Origin: Diadema setosum
Lineage: Eukaryota > Echinodermata > Echinoidea > Diadematoida > Diadematidae
Assembly: GCA_033980235.1 (NCBI GenBank)
Contig: CM067062.1
Span: 3,590,404-3,654,403 of the forward strand
DNA: 64,000 nt
Reading direction: 5' to 3'
The notes under the pieces are model-generated. The model saw only the letters and a list, made by a program, of their open reading frames with translations. It had not been told where the DNA came from and searched no databases. Of the stretch, positions 58,491 through 64,000 are shown one piece after another. Each line of letters begins with the position of its first letter. Positions within the stretch are counted from its first letter, which is position 1. Both the position numbers and the translations under genes were made by a program.

Positions 58491-58516
58491 GTGGACTGTG
58501 GACTGTGGACTGTGGA
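58490..58516. repeat. (GTGGACT)n tandem repeat
   Basis: Nearly four perfect 7-bp units next to the truncated LINE end. Confidence 0.9.
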
Positions 58517-59163
58517 CCCATGCTGCATGTGTTTGTTCCGTGTTACATGTATCATGGTGACCATTGCAGTATTAGAAACTCCAGCTAATGCTCTTCCTTT
58601 TCATCATCAAAACATAGGGTGAACACCTCCGTTAGGTGACACTTTGCACATATACAATTTGTACACATGTACCAATCCGCAGCAACCAGCAGAAGCAGGG
58701 AAAAATTTGTCATGAATGTTTACGTCACGTAATGTAGCAAGCAAGACGACAAATTTGTAATAGGAACCATGTACCCTCTATTAAAGAAATGTTTGCCAAC
58801 AAGATAGATATATTGATACAGATCACATGACCATCACACACATCCTGTACCCCCAGGTATTGGCAGGCAATGTATGTGTCATAAAGCTCAAATGCAGTTC
58901 GTGAGTGTTCTGAGAGAGAGCTCATTCTGGCTTCTTCCAGAAAACTCTCCTTGGATGTGCATATGATTCTATTGCATTGCAGGGATAGATCATATAAAAT
59001 AAGTGCGATATGGGCTTAAATGAACATTTTCATCACACTTCAGAAGAAAAAAAAAATGCATGATGTACCATAATCACACAGGTTCCCATGGAGTAATGCA
59101 TATCAAGCTTTTACGTACTACAGTGTACTCTCTGAATTCATTGGCTCAGAGTGCTTGACTGGG

Positions 59164-59573
59164 TTAAAGGGAATGTACAGTTTCGGTTGGGACTTAACTT
59201 CAGGTTTCTAACAGTTTTAGGTAAGATAATGAGAAACCCATTTCATGAAATGTGAAAGAGCATGTAATTTCAAGAGGAACTCAATGTTCATTTAATGAAA
59301 ATTGGTTTTAAACTAGCTTAGGTATCCAAAACAGAGTGATCCTAATAAAAAGTGGGACCCACCTTTTATTACCAGGTATGATTGCTTTGTTTTACTTTGT
59401 TTTTGGATGTCTCAGCCATCCTAAAACCAATTTCATCAAATAAATTTTGAATTCTTCTTAGACTGGTAATGTGTATACTCAAAACTATTTCAGAGTAAAG
59501 AGGGTTCTTGGTATCTCGCAAAAAGTTAAAAGCCCAATCCTCATCTCTACCACTACTAATGCTATCCCTTTAA
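59164..59573. mobile_element. 410-bp TTAA foldback MITE, family B, copy 2
   Basis: Ends TTAAAGGGAATGTACAGTTT and ATGCTATCCCTTTAA, interior as in 55174-55565 (GATCCTAATAA, GGATGTCTCAGCCAT, ATTTCATCAAATAAA). It lies about 210 bp from the exon 1 donor. Confidence 0.8.
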
Positions 59574-59786
59574 GCTCCAGCTGTATTGTTCTGGACCATT
59601 GTTGTTGTTTATTGTTGTTGTTTTTTTATACTAGACTCACAACCGTCATTTCTGGTCATTCAAATCTGTATCATGACAGATGTTTGAACCTACAGTGTGA
59701 AATCCAATACAATCAATCTAATACCAAATCAGCCATCAAGAATGTAATCCAGTTTAAAACCCAACACGTATAGTAATGACACTCAC

Positions 59787-59823
59787 TTGGCATTTCCATT
59801 GTTGGTGGGGCAGCAGTAGCCAT
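59787..59823 (-). CDS. CLIP1: CLIP exon 1 (start codon exon)
   Basis: Ends at a strong donor (A|GTGAGT) in phase 1, which fits the microexon at 51812-51841. Two in-frame ATGs are candidates: 59821-59823 (MATAAPPT...) and 59797-59799. The second is preferred because it has A at -3 and G at +4, and because its product, MEMPTPSG, lines up residue for residue with human MSMLKPSG. The frame stays open upstream to another ATG at 59959-59961, directly after a TATA-like box, so a longer N-terminus cannot be excluded. No upstream acceptor is convincing, so this may be the first transcribed exon. Confidence 0.75.
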
Positions 59824-59963
59824 GTGGAAACATGTCAATGAGTGGTCAGTGCTATAATGGTCGTGGTCAATAATCGTGAATGCCCCCAATTCAGGCTCTG
59901 CCACAGATGGCAGGACTAAAAACAAACTGTTTTGAAGTCCCCCACGAACACAGGAGACCATGG

Positions 59964-59971
59964 CTTTTATA
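59964..59971 (-). promoter_or_regulatory. TATA-like box upstream of CLIP exon 1
   Basis: TATAAAAG on the minus strand, 141 bp upstream of the first candidate ATG and 165 bp upstream of the preferred one. A start site about 25-30 bp downstream would give a 5' UTR of roughly 115-140 nt. The box overlaps the TA target site at the edge of a MITE (59972-60196), so part of it comes from the insertion. Promoter function is inferred from position only. Confidence 0.35.
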
Positions 59972-60196
59972 CTGTATACGCCGAATATTTTGCGAGGTTT
60001 TTATTTTCGCAAATCTCGCGAGTCGGGTGCTATTCGCGAAATTAAAAACACGCGAATACATTGACTCTGTTCCCGATGTGGATGTGACGTACGCTAGTAC
60101 ATATTCTCCATTCTGTACAGTACTCCACAATCGCGAATTTAACCACTCGCGAAATCGTCGGGAATTCCCGATTCGCGAAATATATGGCATATACAG
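59972..60196. mobile_element. TA-flanked MITE, copy 2, at the CLIP promoter
   Basis: Ends CTGTATACGCCG and GGCATATACAG flanked by TA. Interior TTCGCGAAAT, GGGAATTCCCGATTCGCG and ACCACTCGCGAAATCGTC match the inverse of 12745-12984. One edge overlaps the TATA-like box upstream of exon 1. Confidence 0.85.
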
Positions 60197-60368
60197 TACC
60201 TTGCCTACTTGATTGAACCTGACCTCTGTGAACTGCAGAGTACAAAAACAACAAATGGGCCTACTCTGTATACAATGACTACAATACGGTTTATTCGTTA
60301 CAAACTGATGCAATGATTAGCAATGTCAAATAGCACTGAGACAGACATCATAAGTGTTTTCTATGATC

Positions 60369-60489
60369 AGGGCCCTGTTATATGAAGAGTTATAACTGAT
60401 TATATAGTTGATTTCTATCATAAAGTCTATGGCAGCCTGTGTGGTAAGGAAATTTATAATCGATTATATCTTTTGATAAAACGGGGCTC
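60369..60489. mobile_element. 121-bp imperfect foldback element
   Basis: AGGGCCCTGTTATATGAAGA at the left mirrors GATAAAACGGGGCTCA at the right, with inner ATAACTGATTATA and TATAATCGATTATA. No target duplication identified. Confidence 0.6.
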
Positions 60490-60547
60490 AGATGTGGAAT
60501 CAAGAGGCCTATTGATGACCCATACTCCTTTACACACGGCATCATTA

Positions 60548-61371
60548 TTAAAGGTCCACTTTAATATTCAAAAAAAAAAATCTGTATTCATGGAGTAAGC
60601 CAGTACATAGTCAAAGTAACTTGATACAAATTTGAATACTAAAAGCTTGTGACTCACTGTTTCTTAAAAAAAAACAAAAAAACAAATGAAACAAAAACAA
60701 AAACAAAAACATGAATACAGCTTCAAACATTAAAGCCAGTTATCTTTACTGGTAGGTAAAATCAATCTAAATGTGCTTCCAACCTCTATTAAAAAGATCA
60801 CATGCCAAAACTTTGAAGCAGTGGTATCACTTTACACCATCCTCAGAATATTTCCTTCTATGGTGCCTCTACAAGCCTTAGGTACAGATACAAAATAATG
60901 ATCTGGGCTACTTTTTTATTCATGATAGATACATGTGTACTTCATATGCAATGCATCATCACAAAAGCCATATAATGTCAGGAAAATCATTTTTTGTGTG
61001 TTTTTCGGCAGATATATATTTGTCAGAAGCTAAACTTTATATTGATATTGCCCTACTACATTCTACGTAAAATATCTTTAAAAATAATCACAAGTTAAAA
61101 AACTGTAAAGGCCATATTGCCAAAGTCGGCTTTACAATAATTTTTTCCCCTTTTATGATTGATACTTTATACAGGTAATGTGATAACACACCACATGCGA
61201 ACTTTACATAACAACAAACTTAGAGCATTGAGCCATTAGAATCCATTGATCGATGACTTTGTAATTTCTAGCAAAGAGATATATCTTTGCTAATATCTTT
61301 CTACCAAGATCCTAAGCGGCATTTAGCTCAAAATTGACAGGAGGGGGAGAAAACCCACAGTTGACCTTTAA
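60548..61371. mobile_element. Possible 824-bp TTAA element
   Basis: TTAAAGGTCCACTTTAA at the left and CACAGTTGACCTTTAA at the right give TTAA plus about 12 bp of inverted match. The interior is AT-rich and non-coding. Support rests on the ends alone. Confidence 0.45.
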
Positions 61372-61891
61372 GTAGCTTCTTTGCCCAAACATATACCCAA
61401 CCCTGGGGACAGCTCCAAGATGCCAAACAGTGATGTCATGTCTATTTTTGGCCCCCTCTTGCCCAGCCGATAATAGAAAATGAAATCAACATGTCTGCAA
61501 GGCTGGCTGGAATGCTGGGAATGAATTTGTTTGAAGGATTCCACATTCCATGACACTGGGTATGGTTGTAATTGCCAACATGCTGAACCCCAATGCCTCC
61601 TCCATCATATCTCTCTACTAAGAGGTCAGATCTCTGTCCTGTATTTACAATTCTTTGATTGCAGACACATGTTTCATCTGTCCTCCCGTCAGAATCAAAT
61701 GAATACCTACACTGTGTACTGTATTGTGGTGATGTGTCATAATTTGACACACACACACTTCTAAGAACGTGAAGACAGCAGCAACAGATTCATTGCATGA
61801 TTCTAAGGATGTTGTTTTAATGTGATGTTGACAATTTCCAAAGGAAAATCAATCTTGTCATAGAAGTCGAGCTAAAAAATAATAATAATAA

Positions 61892-62056
61892 CAGGGCTGC
61901 CAACTCTCACGCATTGAGCGTGAAACTCACGCATTTTGGTCCTTTCTCACTCTAAAACTTTATTTCATTTGCATGCATTTCTATTGATTTCACTCATTTA
62001 TAGCATTGGCCTATGGGAGTCTTACTCTCAACTAGTTTCCAGTGTTGGCAGCCCTG
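61892..62056. mobile_element. 165-bp hAT-like MITE inserted in a TAA microsatellite
   Basis: Perfect ends CAGGGCTGCCAAC and GTTGGCAGCCCTG, flanked on both sides by TAATAATAATAA-type sequence. The CAGGG tip is typical of hAT elements, which make 8-bp duplications. Here the flanking TAA repeat hides the exact duplication length. Confidence 0.75.
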
Positions 62057-63324
62057 TAATAATAATAAGTTTCTAAATTATCCAAGAAATCTTTGACTCT
62101 GTGGTACATCAACTTTTTACTCCTTCAGGCAGTGGTAAAATAATTCTACTGTGTTTTGTTAATGCCAAATTTATTTCTGAAAAATAATAATATGGCACTG
62201 ATATTGATATTTTACCATCTTTGACGGTCTTGCTACATTTACGTGTCCAGTCACACATACAGGACATAACCTGAATCTTAAAGACCACTACCTTACCACT
62301 GAAGCTTTCCTCACAATTTTTAATAGCAAATGAATCCCAGTGAAAATAATAATTAAAATAAAAACATTTGATGAGCATGAAACTAATCTACCGCATTGCA
62401 AGAGCTCCTGAATGCCAATTTGTTACGCTATACTAAATCATTTGGAAATGAAAAATAGATATTGAAGAAATATTAAATCTCTAATGTGACATTTGATTTT
62501 CATTGTTAGGTTCTGAAGCTGATGAAGGCAGTCATCTTACATGCACATTCAGAATTTGGTGCCTACCACTTTTATGATATTGATAAGAGACGCCCGTGTC
62601 TGAAGCCACAGTTGTTTTTGCATTATATACATTTGTACTCATATCTGATTTACACGTGTAACTTGATCTCAAACTAGCTTTCATTCCCATTTTTTTCGGA
62701 CAACCATGACTACATTTCACCCACCTCTATCTGGCATTGTGATCAACGTAACCATATACCTCCTCATCTTAATATATAGGCCTACATATTAACACAAGAA
62801 ATATTAAAAACTTAGCTGGAAGAATATAGTGGACTTACAGAGTAGTTGAACTGCTCTAAGTACATGTTCAAAGCTGAACTCAAATTAATTGACTTTCTAT
62901 AATACTATGTTGCCCTGTACACCGATGAGCATGTGACCAGCAAGTTTGCCACACTCTACAAGTTTACAAATGCTTTCTTGTTGACAGGCAATATGGTGAA
63001 AAGTGGTTGTCAAGATGCTAATGGGGATTCAAGTGTCCTACAGGAAAGAATTTGTCCATTTACACCGACACACTTCATTCTCAACTTGTTAGGTCTATAA
63101 TACTTTAACCAGGCATTTAATGCTACGATCCCTCTACATTGTTCAATTAAGAGTCTCAGCTCTAAAAGAGCTTCATATTCCAAGACAGGATTAGCAAAAA
63201 ACAAAAAACAAAATGCAAATGAGGAAGACTGCCATATTTGGGGGAAATGATGCAATTCAGCCTTTTTGCCCCATTCTTCTACATCTTTCTGAGTATCACA
63301 ATAGTTACGTTCAGACGGGAGCCC

Positions 63325-63890
63325 TTAAAGGGAAGATAAACCCCAAGAACAATGTGGATTGAGTGAAAGCAGCAACATCAGTAGAACACATCAATGAAAG
63401 TTTGAGGAAAATCGGACAATCGATGCAAAAGTTATGAATTTTTAAAGTTTTGGTGTTGGAACCGCTGGATGGGGAGACTACTAGAGGATATGACGTATGA
63501 GTGGACAACAATACAAAGAAAATATAAAAGAAATTCAACAAAAATTCACTTTTCTAGAATTATGAAAGAGCAGTGGACCAACCGCTTTCAGAAAGCAGGG
63601 AGAATAATTGCTACCCTTAACATATGTTAATATCAAGTTGATGGAATTTGTAATTTTCATGAAAAATTGATTTTTGTAGTATTTTCTTTATATTTTCTTG
63701 GTATTGTTGTCCACTCATACGTCATAACCTCCAGTAGTCTCCTCATCCAGCGGTTCCAACATCAAAACTTTAAAAATTCATAACTTTTGCATCGATTGTC
63801 CGATTTTCTTCAAACTTTCACTGATGTGTTCTAATAATGTTGCTGCTTTCACTCAATCCACATTGTTCTTGGGGTTTATCTTCCCTTTAA
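63325..63890. mobile_element. 566-bp TTAA foldback MITE, family A, nested
   Basis: TTAAAGGGAAGATAAACCCC ... GGGGTTTATCTTCCCTTTAA. The arms are nearly perfect inverse copies for more than 200 bp (CCAGCGGTTCCAAC against GTTGGAACCGCTGG). It interrupts another foldback repeat that starts GTTCAGACGGGAGCCC at 63310 and resumes at 63891 with CCTCGAGGTTAG. Confidence 0.85.
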
Positions 63891-64000
63891 CCTCGAGGTT
63901 AGAGCTTGTAGTTAGGGACCGTGAAGACGCACTCGTAGTTAGCAAACCTCGAGGTTTGCTCGATGTTTCGAGCCACGAGAAATCTTATGGTTAGCGCTCT
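63891..64000. repeat. Continuation of interrupted foldback repeat
   Basis: Contains CCTCGAGGTT, GTAGTTAGGGACCGTG and AAACCTCGAGGTTTGC palindromic motifs, similar in style to 40334-40650. Cut by the window end. Confidence 0.5.

Larger units (their letters stand above)
51842..59786. other. CLIP intron 1 (7.9 kb)
   Basis: Contains GGT/GAT-type simple sequence (52160-52830), a 15-mer repeat (53085-53135), MITEs at 53813-54220, 55174-55565 and 59164-59573, and a LINE fragment (57712-58490). The open frames at 56050-56330 have no family resemblance. Confidence 0.75.
227..59823 (-). other. CLIP1: CLIP-170/CLIP-115-type gene, 25-exon model, 3' end outside window
   Basis: This entry describes the whole gene; exons are listed separately. 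CLIP proteins bind growing microtubule plus ends through two N-terminal CAP-Gly domains, dimerise through a long coiled coil, and recruit dynactin and other factors through C-terminal zinc knuckles. Seen here: 25 minus-strand exons with GT..AG borders whose phases all agree, giving 4125 nt (1375 codons) from the preferred start at 59799 with no stop. Predicted protein: residues 1-53 leader; CAP-Gly 1 about 54-120; linker 121-180; CAP-Gly 2 about 181-247; Ser/Arg-rich region 248-398; coiled coil 399-1375 and beyond. Human CLIP-170 is 1438 residues in total, so this coiled coil is longer than usual. The C-terminal zinc knuckles and EEY/F tail must lie beyond base 1. Vertebrates have separate CLIP1 and CLIP2 genes; here the gene is best called the single invertebrate CLIP. 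Confidence 0.95.
59824..64000. other. 5' flanking region of the CLIP gene
   Basis: No coding gene recognised. It holds the TATA-like box, a TA-type MITE at 59972-60196, a palindrome at 60369-60489, a TTAA element at 60548-61371, a hAT-like MITE at 61892-62056 and a nested foldback element at 63310-64000. Confidence 0.7.

Overview
The window is animal nuclear DNA. It is AT-rich, has long introns, is full of short palindromic transposon relics, and has no bacterial-type gene packing. It is dominated by one intron-rich gene read on the minus strand: a cytoplasmic linker protein of the CLIP-170/CLIP-115 family, a tracker of microtubule plus ends. A single-copy CLIP gene, abundant TTAA- and TA-flanked foldback elements, CAT/ATC microsatellites and a degraded LINE suggest a marine invertebrate deuterostome, most likely an echinoderm. 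The species is inferred, not proven.

Layout, in the direction of the gene (right to left). At 59.8-60.0 kb lies a probable promoter with a TATA-like box touching a TA-type MITE, and the first coding exon. A 30-nt microexon is at 51.8 kb. The first CAP-Gly domain is one exon at 49.4-48.9 kb. The second CAP-Gly domain is split over two exons at 39.2-39.0 and 38.4-38.1 kb. A Ser-rich exon with an SxIP-type motif follows at 34.98-34.74 kb. From 26.4 kb to 0.2 kb, 19 exons encode one almost continuous coiled coil. The 25 exons were joined by splice consensus and reading phase. Counted from the preferred start they give 1375 in-frame codons without a stop, and the gene continues off the left edge. 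The vertebrate-type C-terminal zinc knuckles and EEY/F tail are therefore not in view. The part conserved with human CLIP-170 covers the start (PSG near residue 6), both CAP-Gly domains with GKNDG motifs, the VEAGDREKVEL stretch and the KLENDIAEL stretch. The distal coiled coil contains a 28-residue and a 52-53-residue internal tandem repeat and looks expanded. One conserved segment seen in vertebrate CLIPs, just before the VEHEL stretch, was not found; it may lie undetected in the 26.4-34.7 kb intron.

The rest of the sequence is intronic or 5' flanking. It holds at least fifteen transposon relics: several TTAA-flanked (piggyBac-like) foldback families, two copies of a TA-flanked family, a hAT-like MITE, two inverted copies of an element filled with degenerate telomere-like TTAGGG repeats, a tRNA-derived SINE and a 5'-truncated LINE. 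The most unusual items are the telomere-like elements beside a duplicated splice-acceptor region, and a MITE carrying a 78-bp perfect inverted copy of sequence 1.1 kb away. No tRNA, rRNA, CRISPR or prokaryotic-type operon was seen, and no new multi-gene system can be supported.
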